In this document: positions 47,162 through 55,104 of the stretch, piece after piece | How the letters are laid out: every line of letters begins with the position of its first letter | Position numbering within the stretch: position 1 is the stretch's first letter | Assembly: GCA_963738575.1 (NCBI GenBank) | Contig: CAVTWY010000004.1 | Coordinates: 496,001-560,000 of the forward strand | Source of the DNA: CAVTWY01 sp963738575 | GTDB taxonomy: Bacteria; Pseudomonadota; Gammaproteobacteria; Burkholderiales; Burkholderiaceae_C | Reading direction: 5' to 3' | DNA length: 64,000 nt | The notes under the pieces: generated by a model | Told to the model about the DNA's origin: nothing | What the model saw: the letters and a program-made list of their open reading frames with translations, nothing else | The model's database searches: none | Translations under genes and position numbers: made by a program

Positions 47162-48208
47162 TCATGTAGCCATCAGCCTGTCCAATGGGCTTAGGTTGGT
47201 GCTGGCCGCGACCTTGAGCACGTGGGTGTAGATCATCGTGGTGCTCACATCGCTGTGGCCCAACAATTCTTGCACCGTGCGGATATCAGTGCCAGCCTGC
47301 AGCAAATGGGTGGCGAAGGAATGACGCAGCGTGTGGACTGTCACGTGCTTGTCGATACCCGCTTTGCGCGAGGCTGGCTTCATCACGCGTTGCATGCGCT
47401 GGTGGTAAAGGTGGTGGCGGCGGATGACACCTGAGCGAGGGCAGGTGGACTCCTTCTCTGACGGAAACAACCAAAACCATGACCACGCCAACCCTGCGCG
47501 CGGGTACTTCACCTCCAGGGCGTGCGGCAGTGCAACGCCGCTGCGGCCAGCTTCGCGATCGGACAACCACTGAGCTTGCGCGCGTTGACGTTGACGTCGA
47601 AGGTCTGCTTCCAGCGAGCGCGGCAGCATCACCACCCGATCTTTCGCGTTCTTACCTTCGCGCACGATGATCACGCCACGCTCAAAGTCCACGTCTTTGA
47701 CCCGCAACGAAAGTGCCTCCATCAGCCGCAGACCCGTACCGTACAGGAGCTTGGCCAACAAGGGCTCGGGGTCGCCCTGAATCGCGGACAACAAAGCCGA
47801 CACTTCAGCCATCGTCAGCACGGCCGGGATGCGCTTGGTTTGTGGGGGCCTACCGATGGCCTGCATCCAGGGCAAGTCTTGGCCAAGCACTTCTCGGTAC
47901 AAAAACAACAACCCGCTTAGCGCCTGTTTGTGCGTGGACGGTGACACCTGCCGCTCACTGGCCAACATGGTCAAGAATGCCTCAACCTCTGCGCCCCCCA
48001 TCTCGCGAGGATGCCGCCTTCCATGCCAATGAACGAACTGGCGAACCCACATGGTGTAAGCACGCTCGGTATTCAGACTCAGGTGGAGGTAGCGCGCGCG
48101 TTCCTTGACGGCGTCCAGCAACCATTTAGACTTGAGTGCAGGCCGATTGGATTCGCCGTCTTTGGCATCAGGATATCGTTCATGCATGCAAACAGTATTC
48201 GCGCACAA
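47162..48208 (-). CDS. intI: Integron integrase (tyrosine recombinase IntI)
   Basis: 348-residue tyrosine recombinase. Catalytic residues are visible as Arg161 (GTGLRLMEAL), the Lys region REGKNAKDR, His292-x-x-Arg295 (VHTLRHSFATHLL), His318 and nucleophile Tyr327 (STTMIYTHV). Between them lies the extra patch unique to integron integrases, ALPHALEVKYPRAG and WFWLFPSEKESTCPRSGVIRRHHLY, needed for folded single-stranded attC binding. It may start at 48208 or 48187. It reads away from the cassettes, the standard platform arrangement. It is intact, so the integron could be active. Confidence 0.94.
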   Translation of the reverse strand: MCANTVCMHERYPDAKDGESNRPALKSKWLLDAVKERARYLHLSLNTERAYTMWVRQFVHWHGRRHPREMGGAEVEAFLTMLASERQVSPSTHKQALSGLLFLYREVLGQDLPWMQAIGRPPQTKRIPAVLTMAEVSALLSAIQGDPEPLLAKLLYGTGLRLMEALSLRVKDVDFERGVIIVREGKNAKDRVVMLPRSLEADLRRQRQRAQAQWLSDREAGRSGVALPHALEVKYPRAGLAWSWFWLFPSEKESTCPRSGVIRRHHLYHQRMQRVMKPASRKAGIDKHVTVHTLRHSFATHLLQAGTDIRTVQELLGHSDVSTTMIYTHVLKVAASTNLSPLDRLMAT

Positions 48209-48303
48209 ACCGTTGTTGTCATTCCCAAAAGTGTGGAGGAGCGACAGCAGGTTATTGGTCAGTCACCCAGGATATGGGCGCCTGGCTGTCAAGCTACTAC
48301 AAG

Positions 48304-48310
48304 TTAGCCA
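48304..48310 (+). other. attI recombination core (junction with first cassette)
   Basis: GTTAGCC at the first cassette boundary, about 100 bp from the intI start. TTAGCC is the 5' end of cassette 1 and matches the R'' box GGCTAAG of its attC1, which fixes the crossover at G/TTAGCC. The 95 bp between intI and this site should hold the integrase promoter and perhaps the cassette promoter; a TTGACA hexamer exists on the minus strand at 48288-48293 but I found no matching -10. Confidence 0.8.
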
Positions 48311-48388
48311 TTTCATAGGAACCATTCGCTCAAGTTCGCAAAACGCATCGCTCCGTTTGTCAGTGCCGAAGTTGCGGAGGCTCGTGCT

Positions 48389-48700
48389 TTGGCGCTCGCA
48401 GGCGAAAGCGCGCGCTCCTTCGGACGGCTTGAAAGGGCACACGTGCTCGGTCAAGCGTCAACCATTCAGCACGTACGAGTTCACATCCAAATGCTCCTGT
48501 GGGCATGGCGCGAGCGCAGCGCGAAAGAGTTCTTTGGGCAAGTGTTTCGCATCACGGGAGCGGCGACAAAAACAGCGGTTGGGCTGGTGCCGGAAGGGAA
48601 CACGGGCGGGGCCAACATCAGTCCGTTTAAGCGACTGCCGGTGTCAGCTGACCTTGCGACGGTCATAGCCAGTGCCAAGATCGGGCGGGTCAATGGCTAA
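48389..48700 (+). CDS. Cassette 1: DUF3703 family protein, start uncertain
   Basis: DUF3703-type protein: SFGRLERAHVLGQASTIQHVRVHIQMLLWAWRER, GQVFRITGAATKTAVGLVPEGNTGGANISPFKRLPV are clear family blocks. The domain extends upstream of the listed TTG 48389: in-frame codons read HSLKFAKRIAPFVSAEVAEARA from about 48321, but no ATG or GTG is available before the stop at 48306. Either an ATT or ATC start is used, or a base has been lost near 48322-48335 (ATTCGCTCAAGTTCGC). Function of the family is unknown; it is common near metal and electron-transfer genes. Confidence 0.72.
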   Translation: MALAGESARSFGRLERAHVLGQASTIQHVRVHIQMLLWAWRERSAKEFFGQVFRITGAATKTAVGLVPEGNTGGANISPFKRLPVSADLATVIASAKIGRVNG

Positions 48701-48796
48701 GAGGTCAGTCAACCGGACACCCAACAGCGGCGTGAGGTTCGGCTTGTGTGGCGGCTGTGCTGCGCTGTTGTGCGCCGGTCACCTCCAACGTTATGC
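48695..48796 (+). other. attC1
   Basis: R'' GGCTAAG, L'' region GTCAACCGGAC, L' region GCCGGTCACCTCCAAC and R' GTTATGC. 102 nt. R'' complements TTAGCC at the start of cassette 1. The CAACCGGAC/GCCGG arms resemble attC3 and attC6. Confidence 0.86.
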
Positions 48797-48817
48797 AGCC
48801 TAGGGAAACGATCACGA

Positions 48818-49526
48818 ATGCACAAGCCAACTAAGAAATCGATCATTGACCTTTATTGTCGTTTAGTGAAGGAACACGGCGGCAGGGCGATTGGCGAACG
48901 TGTTTTCATCCGCGAATCTAGCGTCCCGCGCTATTGCTGGCAGGGTGGGCTTTGGAGCTCATGGTCTGAGCTTCAGGCAGAAGCTGGGTTCGCTCCTAAT
49001 GAGGCAACAGAGAAGACGCCCGACAAAGTCTTGCTACAGAGGTTCGCTGAGCTGGCCCTTGAGATCAACGCGTCCCAGAAGCAAATCTAGTAGGCCAGAG
49101 GAAAATGGCTCCTTCGTTCCTGTAAGAGCACATATCGGCGCTGGGGAAGCAGGGAGGCGATGGTCGAAAGATGTGGAGTTGTGAGACCATGCAAGCTATG
49201 CTACTGTTGCAAAGCTGTTAGAGCAGCGTATTTCGGTCGGCGTCGACAATCAACTGACCTCTAAGCAGGTAAACGGGTTCGTCTACTTGCTCCGTTCTGG
49301 CAAGAACTATAAGTTGGGTCGTACCAATGCGGTTGGTCGCCGCCTACGAGAATTGGCAATACAGCTGCCACAGAAACCCGACACTGTGCACGTGATTCAA
49401 ACAGATGATGCCAAAGGCATAGAAAGGTACTGGCATAACCGCTTCGCTGAGAAGCGCCAGGGGGGTGAATGGTTTGCACTAACCGCTGCTGATGTGAGCG
49501 CCTTCAAGGCACGTACTTTTCAATGA
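48818..49526 (+). pseudogene. Cassette 2: GIY-YIG-type protein with homing-endonuclease-associated repeat, frames disrupted
   Basis: ATG 48818 opens KPTKKSIIDLYCRLVKEHGG followed by RAIGERVFIRESSVPRYCWQGGLW and WSELQAEAGFAPNEATEKTP, the helical DNA-binding repeat found in front of GIY-YIG domains. At least three frame changes and a TGA at 49182 follow. Fragments of the repeat (KSTYRRWGSREAMVER) and then an intact GIY-YIG-like end, NGFVYLLRSGKNYKLGRTNAVGRRLREL and ERYWHNRFAEKRQGGEWFALTAADV, can be read up to 49526. As drawn it cannot be translated through, so it is broken, or this cassette region has several indel errors. Confidence 0.7.
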
Positions 49527-49561
49527 CAAGGGTTGTATTCTGGTGTGTGGGCTGGAAATCT

Positions 49562-49619
49562 GCATAACAAGTCATTCGTTCGGACAGCCTTCGGCTGCCG
49601 CACAATTCCAACGTTAAGC
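49562..49619 (+). other. attC2
   Basis: Compact 58-nt site: R'' GCATAAC, L'' CGGACAGCC, loop TTC, L' GGCTGCCG, and R' GTTAAGC. R'' complements TTATGC at the start of cassette 2. It is nearly the same sequence as attC8 (same CATTCGT and ACAGCCTTCGGCTGCCGCAC core). Confidence 0.9.
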
Positions 49620-49636
49620 CGCACACACCTTTGCGC

Positions 49637-50012
49637 ATGCAACCGCTTCTAGAACAACTGCGCTTGCTCGAAGTAGAGCTGCATCACCCAGGCGTCCGGA
49701 GTGAACGAACTCGACTCAATGCACTGCTGCACCCTTCCTTTCGCGAGGTGGGTCGTTCGGGCCGTGCCTATGATCGAGAGACACGTCGTGAATCATCCGG
49801 TCGCTGCGGAAGTTCAGCCAAAGATTGAATCGAATGACTTCAAGGTTTCTGAAGTTGCGCCGGGCTGCGCACTTTTGACGTACCGTTCGCTGCATCGGCA
49901 ATCCGATGGATCGACAGCAAACCAAACACTGCGCGTTTCGTTGTGGGTCAGGGAGGGCGAACGTTGGCAGTTGCGGTATCACCAAGGAACACCCGAATTC
50001 GGCGGCGTTTAG
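49637..50012 (+). pseudogene. Cassette 3: DUF4440 / NTF2-like protein, frame disrupted
   Basis: ATG 49637 gives QPLLEQLRLLEVELHHPGVR and RLNALLHPSFREVGRSGRAYDRET; the frame then changes at about 49794, where deleting the C of ACACGTCG gives T-VVNHPVAAEV and continues with VSEVAPGCALLTYRSLHRQSDG and ERWQLRYHQGTPEFGGV to 50012. This is the SnoaL/NTF2-like DUF4440 family; a length of about 124 is normal. The break is a single +1 insertion, so a sequence error is possible. Confidence 0.8.
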
Positions 50013-50030
50013 GGAGCGAGGAAAAATGCG

Positions 50031-50119
50031 GCTTAACAGCTCAGTCAACCGGACGCCCAAAGGCATTGCCTTTGGGTTCCTCCGCTTCGCTCCGGCGCCG
50101 GTTACGTCGGACGTTAGAT
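50031..50119 (+). other. attC3
   Basis: R'' GCTTAAC, L'' GTCAACCGGAC, L' GCCGGTTACGTCGGAC, R' GTTAGAT. 89 nt. R'' complements TTAAGC at the start of cassette 3. Confidence 0.87.
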
Positions 50120-50123
50120 CTCA

Positions 50124-50825
50124 ATGGACAACGCTGAGAAGATCGCGAAAGCGTTCCTGCTCTCCAGAGGCTGCAACGACCTTGCGCACGAACCGGACGG
50201 AAACGTGCCGCCAGATTTTTCTGTCGGCGCAACGATTGGTGTGGAGGTCCGCAGACTCAACCAAGCAGACTGGAGCACTGGACGCCCAGCAGGGCTAGAG
50301 ATAGTCACCTATCCACTTGTCGATCGGGTGAAAAGCCTGCTCAGCCAGTTCAACCAAGTTCGTGAAAGGTCATACTGGGTCTCGTTCTCTTTCATTCGCC
50401 CGTTGGCTCCATGGAAGAAGATTTGTCCAAGTCTCAAAAGGGATTTGCTAAAAGTTGTTCAAACCGAACCGAATTGCTCGATAAGTTTCCGACCAGATCC
50501 ATCAATTGAATTCAGGATCGATCCAACGAGCACCAAGCAGGATCAATTGTTCAATTTCGGCGCTGTTTCAGACATGGCCGCGGGAGGCGCTGTTGTGGCC
50601 GAAATGATCAAGCATATTGATCACTACGTCGCAGAAAAGTCTGCAAAAATCGAACCTTTTAGGAGCAGATACGAAAGTTGGTGGTTGGTGCTCGTTGACT
50701 ACATCGGGTACGGTCTACGTCCTGATGACCAAACAACGCTGAGGCTGGGTGTGCAAAAGGTGGCGGGATTCAACAAGGTATACGTCGTAAGCCCGCATTC
50801 ACCCTATGTGGGCGATGAGATCTAA
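50124..50825 (+). CDS. Cassette 4: hypothetical protein, possible PD-(D/E)XK nuclease-like
   Basis: 233-residue protein, not recognised, translated intact. The ATG lies 10 bp inside the cassette start and overlaps its upstream attC boundary, as is usual for cassettes. The N-terminus has an acidic-hydrophobic pattern, PDGNVPPDFSV then GVEVRRLNQ, that resembles a PD...ExR nuclease core, and the remainder is mixed alpha/beta (SYWVSFSFIRPLAPW, WWLVLVDYIGYG). The nuclease idea is only a motif guess. Base composition is lower in GC than flanking core genes, fitting a foreign cassette. Confidence 0.65.
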   Translation: MDNAEKIAKAFLLSRGCNDLAHEPDGNVPPDFSVGATIGVEVRRLNQADWSTGRPAGLEIVTYPLVDRVKSLLSQFNQVRERSYWVSFSFIRPLAPWKKICPSLKRDLLKVVQTEPNCSISFRPDPSIEFRIDPTSTKQDQLFNFGAVSDMAAGGAVVAEMIKHIDHYVAEKSAKIEPFRSRYESWWLVLVDYIGYGLRPDDQTTLRLGVQKVAGFNKVYVVSPHSPYVGDEI

Positions 50826-50873
50826 CCATTCATTCCGAAGGACTGCCTCGGCATCGCGAATTAAACGTTAGGC
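50820..50873 (+). other. attC4
   Basis: 54 nt. R'' ATCTAAC overlaps the stop of cassette 4; R' GTTAGGC. R'' complements GTTAGAT at the start of cassette 4. Central arms GGACTGCC/GGCATCGC are short and imperfect. Confidence 0.85.
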
Positions 50874-50880
50874 CTCAAAT

Positions 50881-51395
50881 ATGACCCAGATCGTTCATTT
50901 CCACGCGTGGTCACTTCAAGTCAATTCGAGTGCAACAGCCGCCGCCTACTCCAAATTGGCCAGCGGAGAGGCTGAGTGCTGCGGTTGCTTGACTGCCGCA
51001 ATTAGATTGAGAGCCGAGAAGACTCTCTTCCCCCTACCTTTGTAGCGTTTCTCCAAGAACTGGGCGTTGACCGTCGGAAAGAAACCGAGGTATCTGAGTA
51101 CGAGGGTGGTGCGATTGACCCAAACATGAACCTTTACAGCGGTGAATTCTTGTTTCACGGTCGCGTATTGAGCGGACCCGATTGCTATCAACCGCACTCT
51201 GACGGCAAAGGGGCTGCGGTTGTTCTCTCACCGTTCGAAGGCATCCGTGTTGGTCTATCCTCGAACACAAAGTGGGCGATGCGTGGGCCTGCTTCAGCCA
51301 AGTTCCATCCCTCAGAATCATGTGCCGTTGTCGTTTTCCAAGTTCACGTACCCAGAGGGTCAGCTTACGGCGAGGCATCGCGCAAAGAGGCCTAA
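50881..51395 (+). pseudogene. Cassette 5: hypothetical protein, frame disrupted
   Basis: ATG 50881 gives TQIVHFHAWSLQVNSSATAAAYSKLASGEAECCGCL, after which one missing base and an in-frame TAG (near 50990-51012) interrupt it. The following frame reads IESREDSLPPTFVAFLQELGVDRRKETEVSEYEGG and then MNLYSGEFLFHGRVLSGPDC to 51395. Cys-rich ECCGCxxCR suggests a small metal site. The family is one I have seen only as hypothetical. Its end overlaps the R'' box of attC5. Confidence 0.62.
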
Positions 51396-51417
51396 CCCTT
51401 TTCAGGGACTCCCCGCC

Positions 51418-51730
51418 GCTGTCAATAGCTTGGATTGAGTTTTTCAAGTTTTCATGGGCATGATTTTGGTTTGGCGTGGTGATGAACGAGCGCGCGACGA
51501 CGCGTGAAGGCTTGAACAGAGAACAGACTGCCACTCTTCAGACGGTCTTGTTGAACGCGATGCGCGTGCATCGGGTTCGGACCCAGATACGAACCGCTCG
51601 GCAGGACTCCATTCCGTTCACGGGGCTGCACCGAGGTGCTCCCCAAAGGGTTAGTCGAGTTTGCCCACCGCCGGTCTGACCTATTCGTGCATCTTCTTGG
51701 TGTCGTCGTGCAAGGAAGTTGGTTGAGGCT
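51418..51730 (-). other. Non-coding 3' region of the IS1111-type element
   Basis: 313 bp between the transposase stop and the left inverted repeat. I see no convincing gene here. In IS1111 elements this side carries the bridge RNA that guides target choice, so this is the best place to search for one; its loops should match attC sequence around CCCTT. Structure was not computed. Confidence 0.45.
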
Positions 51731-52916
51731 TCAGGTTGTGGGCTGCGTTGTCATGATGGCGGGTGCTGCTGGCTTGACGCTGACATGGTGGCGATCGAAG
51801 TCGACGCCTTTGGTCATGACAGCCCACAGGATGCGGGCGTTCTTGTTGGCCAGGGCGACCACGGCCTTCTGCCAGCCCGAGCGTTCTTTGAGCGCCAGCA
51901 CCCAGCGGCTGATAGGGTCGGTTCGGGTGTGGGCTGAGTTGACGACCGACTTGGCCCCTTGGACGAGCAGCGTTCGAACATAGGGGTCCCCGCGCTTGGT
52001 AATGGTGCCCAGGTTGCTCTTGCCACCGCTGGAGCGCTGCTTGGGCACGAGCCCCAGCCAGGCGCCGAACTGGGCACCGTTCTTGAACTGCTTGAAGTCA
52101 CCGACGGTGGCGACAACGGCCGAGGCACCCACGGGGCCGATGCCCATCAGGGAGGCGGCGTGTTTGACGGCGGCGTTGTCCTTGGCGTGGGCGTTGATGC
52201 GTTCATCGCACCAGACCAGTGCTCGTGAGCTCGCGCCACTGGGCTTGAGCGCGGCGCAGCGTGATGCGGGCCAAACCGTTCATCTCGTTGGTTGCGTCTT
52301 CCAGCACCTCATCGAGCGTCACCTGCAGGGCTCGCACACCGGTGGGGATGGCGACACCGAACTCCAGCAGGATGCCCCGGATGCGGTTGATGCAAGCGTT
52401 GCGATCCTCCTTGACGCCTTCGCGCAGCCGGTGCACGGCCAGCATGCTTTGCTGCTCGATGCTCTTGACGGGAACAAAGCGCATGTGGGGCCTGGACGCT
52501 GCCTCGCAGATGGCGGGAGGGCGCGCGGGCACAGAGGCCCAGCCCTTCGCCAGGCACACAGTCACGGACGGGGGGGCGGCATCATTGGCGTCGTTCTTGC
52601 CACTGGCGCCTTCGGCCCGGTAGGGGGCGGCCAGCTGGGCTGCGACGATCCGGGCATCCAGCCCTAAGGCATTCAGCTTGCGGGCCCAGTGGTGGGCGCT
52701 GGAGCTGACCTCCATCACCACCAAGCAGCCAGCGGGCAGCTGGGCGCACCAGGCGAGGAACTTGTCCCGGGCCAAGGAACGGTTGCAGACCGTGCGGCCC
52801 GCCGCATCAACCGCGTGCACCTGGATGACGCGCTTGGCCAGATCGACCCCGACGCGAATGATGAGGCGGGATGGCACGGCTTCACTGGACGCGCCGACTC
52901 GTGTAGATTCGATCAT
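51731..52916 (-). pseudogene. IS110-family (IS1111 group) transposase, disrupted
   Basis: N-terminal DEDD-type domain: RVGVDLAKRVIQVH, VVMEVSSSAHHWARKL, GKNDANDAA and the later SMLAVHRLREGVKEDRNACINRIRG. The C-terminal serine-containing domain reads MGIGPVGASAVVATVGDFKQF and ITKRGDPYVRTLLVQGA. Two anomalies: a 60-bp in-frame insertion at 52515-52574 between NDANDAA and ICEAAS, and an apparent net two-base loss near 52215-52235 that changes frame between QWRELT and VWCDERINAHAKD. So this transposase is not readable end to end here. Confidence 0.85.
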
Positions 52917-53350
52917 GGACTTCCCCTTTCAAATGGCTTCAGATTGAATGACTTACATCGCCAATCTTGGTGCATCGACACCGTGGCTTGAAGGCGGGAA
53001 GTCCCTTCGTATTCCGAGCGGACGTCAAAAAGGCTTCGCCTTTTTGCCGCCGCTCATGTCGAACGTGTGTGCCGTGCATGGCACGAATCCCGCCGGGTGC
53101 AAGTCCCGGTACCAGGTAACAGCAGAGCCGAAGGTTAGCCGAAGGGCAAGTGCATCGTCGCGAGGCGGGGTGCGGAGGAAGCCCAAGACGAAATCGCGGG
53201 GCTGAGCCCGGACGCAAACAGTCCGGTGGACTGTTTGTGCCTGGCGAAGGGTCGGGCCTGTTTGCCCGACGCGGCCTGCAAGGCATGAACAAAAATCGGA
53301 TATGAGGCGTGATGCATCCGGGGCGAGTGGGCACGTGACCACCAAGCCCT

Positions 53351-53444
53351 CCATCTGCAAAGTCGGGCGCAATGCCGGGATGGATGCATTTTGTAAATCC
53401 GGCGCCTATGCGAGAAAGGATTCGTGTCTTACCGCGGGAGATCT
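53351..53444 (+). repeat. 94-bp segment duplicated at 57598-57691 (copy A)
   Basis: Part of the intron's 5' non-coding domains. It matches 57598-57691 at 91 of 94 positions by eye, including TGCATTTTGTAAATCC and ACCGCGGGAGATCT. Confidence 0.92.
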
Positions 53445-53657
53445 CCACGGTGTTGCGGGGCAACCCGGAACTGGGCGGCGGGCAACCGCTGCTGAATTGC
53501 CGTGGAGAAGTCAGCCGAGGGCATAGTAGGTGCGGCCCGCACCGAAGGCCTGAACCTTTAACGATGGGAACTGGCGTGAAGAGAGGCGGGACTGCATCTG
53601 ACAAGCGCGACGGGGACAGCCCCTCAGCGCCACCACCGTTGCCCCACAAGGCAACCG

Positions 53658-54856
53658 GTGGATGAACCCGTCGCTGGAAAACGCCAGAGTGCCCCATCAC
53701 CGCAAATCTCAACCCTGATGACGGAGGTACTCGAGCCCGAGAACCTCAACCGGGCCCTGGCGCAGGTCAAACGCAACAAAGGCGCACCGGGCATCGACGG
53801 CATGACTGTCGATGAACTCGGTGCGCACCTGAAAGCGAACTGGCCGACCATCCGCGCGCAGCTGGTCGAAGGCAGCTACTGCCCCAAGCCAGTCAGGCGT
53901 GTAGAGATCCCAAAGCCAGACGGAAGAAAGACGACTTCTGGGCATCCCCACCGTGGTGGACCGATTCATCCAGCAAGGCATCGCGCAAGTGGTGCAGCGA
54001 CGCATGGGAGCCGCACTTCCACCCGAACAGCTACGGCTTCAGGCCCGGGCGCAACGCACACCAAGCGATGCGCCACGCCCAGGCCACGATCCGACAGGGA
54101 TACGGCTGGGTGGTGGACATCGACCTGGAGGCGTTCTTCGACCGTGTCAACCACGACCGACTCATGGTTCGCGTGCGCCAGCACGTGGACGCACCCGATG
54201 TGCTCAAGCTCATCAACCGCTTTCTCAAAGGCGGGGTGCAGGAGAACGGTCAGTGCCAAGCGACGACCCAGGGGGTGCCGCAAGGCGGCCCCCTGTCGCC
54301 CGTGCTGGCCAACGTGGTGCTCGACGAACTGGACTGGGCACTGGAGCGCCGAGGCCAGCGCTTTGCCCGCTACGCTGACGACTGCAACATCTTCGTCAAA
54401 AGCAAACGCAGCGGGGAGCGGCTTATGAACAGCGTGACGCGCTACCTGCGCGATTCACTGCGGCTCACAGTGAACGCCCAAAAGAGCGCGGTGGACGCCC
54501 CAAGGAACCGCAAGTTCCTGGGCTTCACCGTCAGTCGCGGGGATGCGAGGATCAAGGTGGCGCCGTCGGCCATCGAGAAACTCAAGACCACCATCCGCGA
54601 GCTGACCCGTCGCACACGAGGTCGCCGTTTGACTGAGATCGTGCAAGAGTTGAAGACTGCCCTGACCGGGTGGAAATCCTACTTCGGGTTCGCCGAAGTG
54701 CTGAGTCCTCTGCGCGAGATCGACAAATGGGTGCGGCGGCGGTTACGCTGCTATGCATGGAAGCAATGGGGCAGTGCGGGATACCGCGAACTCAGGAAGC
54801 GCGGGGTCAGCGTGCGCGAAGCTTGGAACACAAGCAAGAGCGCGCATGGCCCGTGA
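53658..54856 (+). pseudogene. Group II intron reverse transcriptase/maturase, frame disrupted twice
   Basis: Reverse transcriptase fingers-palm with ENLNRALAQVKRNKGAPGIDG at the start, then after a +1 slip near 53928 (RKRLLGIPTVVDRFIQQGIAQVVQ) and another near 54003 (RWEPHFHPNSYGFRPGR) continuous sequence through FFDRVNHDRLM, TQGVPQGGPLSPVLANVVLD and the catalytic RYADDCNIFV. The C-terminal maturase domain reads RNRKFLGFTVSR and TGWKSYFGFAEV. No HNH endonuclease domain follows. Start ATG 53718 or GTG 53658. Both breaks are single-base insertions. Confidence 0.85.
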
Positions 54857-54970
54857 CGGCTCAGTCAAACGCCAGCACTGAATCTGGCACTTCCTGCAAA
54901 GTTGTTTCGTCAAATGGGGCTACCCGAATTGGCATCGGCCAAGGCAGCATGAGAACAACCGGCATTCAAG

Positions 54971-55044
54971 GAACCGCCAGATACGTGACCCGTATGTCCG
55001 GTGGTGTGGGAGGGAGGGGCCGTGAGGTTCCTTCCTATCCCGAT
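54971..55044 (+). ncRNA. Group II intron domains V and VI
   Basis: Domain V-like hairpin GAACCGCCAGATACG...CCGTATGTCCGGTGGT (54971-55003), followed by a domain VI helix (GGGAGGGAGG...CCTTCCTATCC) with an unpaired A region near the 3' end and final CGAT. This layout is typical for bacterial introns whose protein lacks the endonuclease. Confidence 0.74.
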
Positions 55045-55104
55045 TAGCCGTCACAGGGCATCCAGGCGGTTGCGCGCAGTACCGTGCACTGGTACCATGC
55101 ACAG

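Larger units (their letters stand above)
51401..53007 (-). mobile_element. IS1111-type (IS110 family) insertion sequence inside attC5
   Basis: About 1.6 kb. Subterminal inverted repeats AGGGACTCCCCGCC (51404-51417) and AGGGACTTCCCGCC on the opposite strand (52993-53006) differ at one base, a hallmark of the IS1111 subgroup and absent from IS110 proper. The transposase lies on the minus strand with about 310 bp of non-coding DNA downstream of it, as expected for IS1111. CCCTT occurs at both junctions. Insertion in attC matches the published IS1111-attC behaviour. Confidence 0.8.
53067..55044 (+). mobile_element. Group II intron inserted in attC5
   Basis: The element starts GTGTGCCG (consensus GUGYG) and ends in CCCGAT (AY). 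Removing it restores GTTAGCC across the join GT/TAGCC. The 5' ribozyme part covers about 590 bp before the reverse transcriptase gene and contains hairpins such as GTCGGGC...GCCCGAC; domain V and VI are recognisable at 54971-55044. The intron reads in the same direction as the cassettes. It lacks an endonuclease domain in its protein; the class is not resolved. Confidence 0.84.
51390..55049 (+). other. attC5, interrupted by an IS1111-type element and a group II intron
   Basis: Three separated pieces: 51390-51400 (R'' GCCTAAC plus CCTT), 53008-53066 (L''/L' arms and GAAC-GT) and 55045-55049 (TAGCC). Joined, they make a 75-nt attC with R'' GCCTAAC matching TTAGGC of cassette 5, arms GAGCGG/CCGCTC and AAAAAGGC/GCCTTTTT, and an R' core GTTAGCC that fits the R'' GGCTAAC of the next cassette. 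The IS sits between R'' and L''; the intron splits GT from TAGCC. Confidence 0.82.

Noticed and set aside
51390..51656. CTAACCCTTT and AAAGGGTTAG as ends of one very long attC (about 270 bp)
   Set aside because: The right piece at 51650 lies inside the IS non-coding region, beyond the left inverted repeat. The reconstruction through 53008 and 55045 explains both neighbouring cassettes, so this match is taken as chance or part of the IS.
53027..53045. AAAAAGGC-TTC-GCCTTTTT hairpin as a rho-independent terminator
   Set aside because: It is the inner stem of the attC5 arms; once the IS and intron are removed it sits between L'' and L', so it is a recombination structure rather than a terminator.
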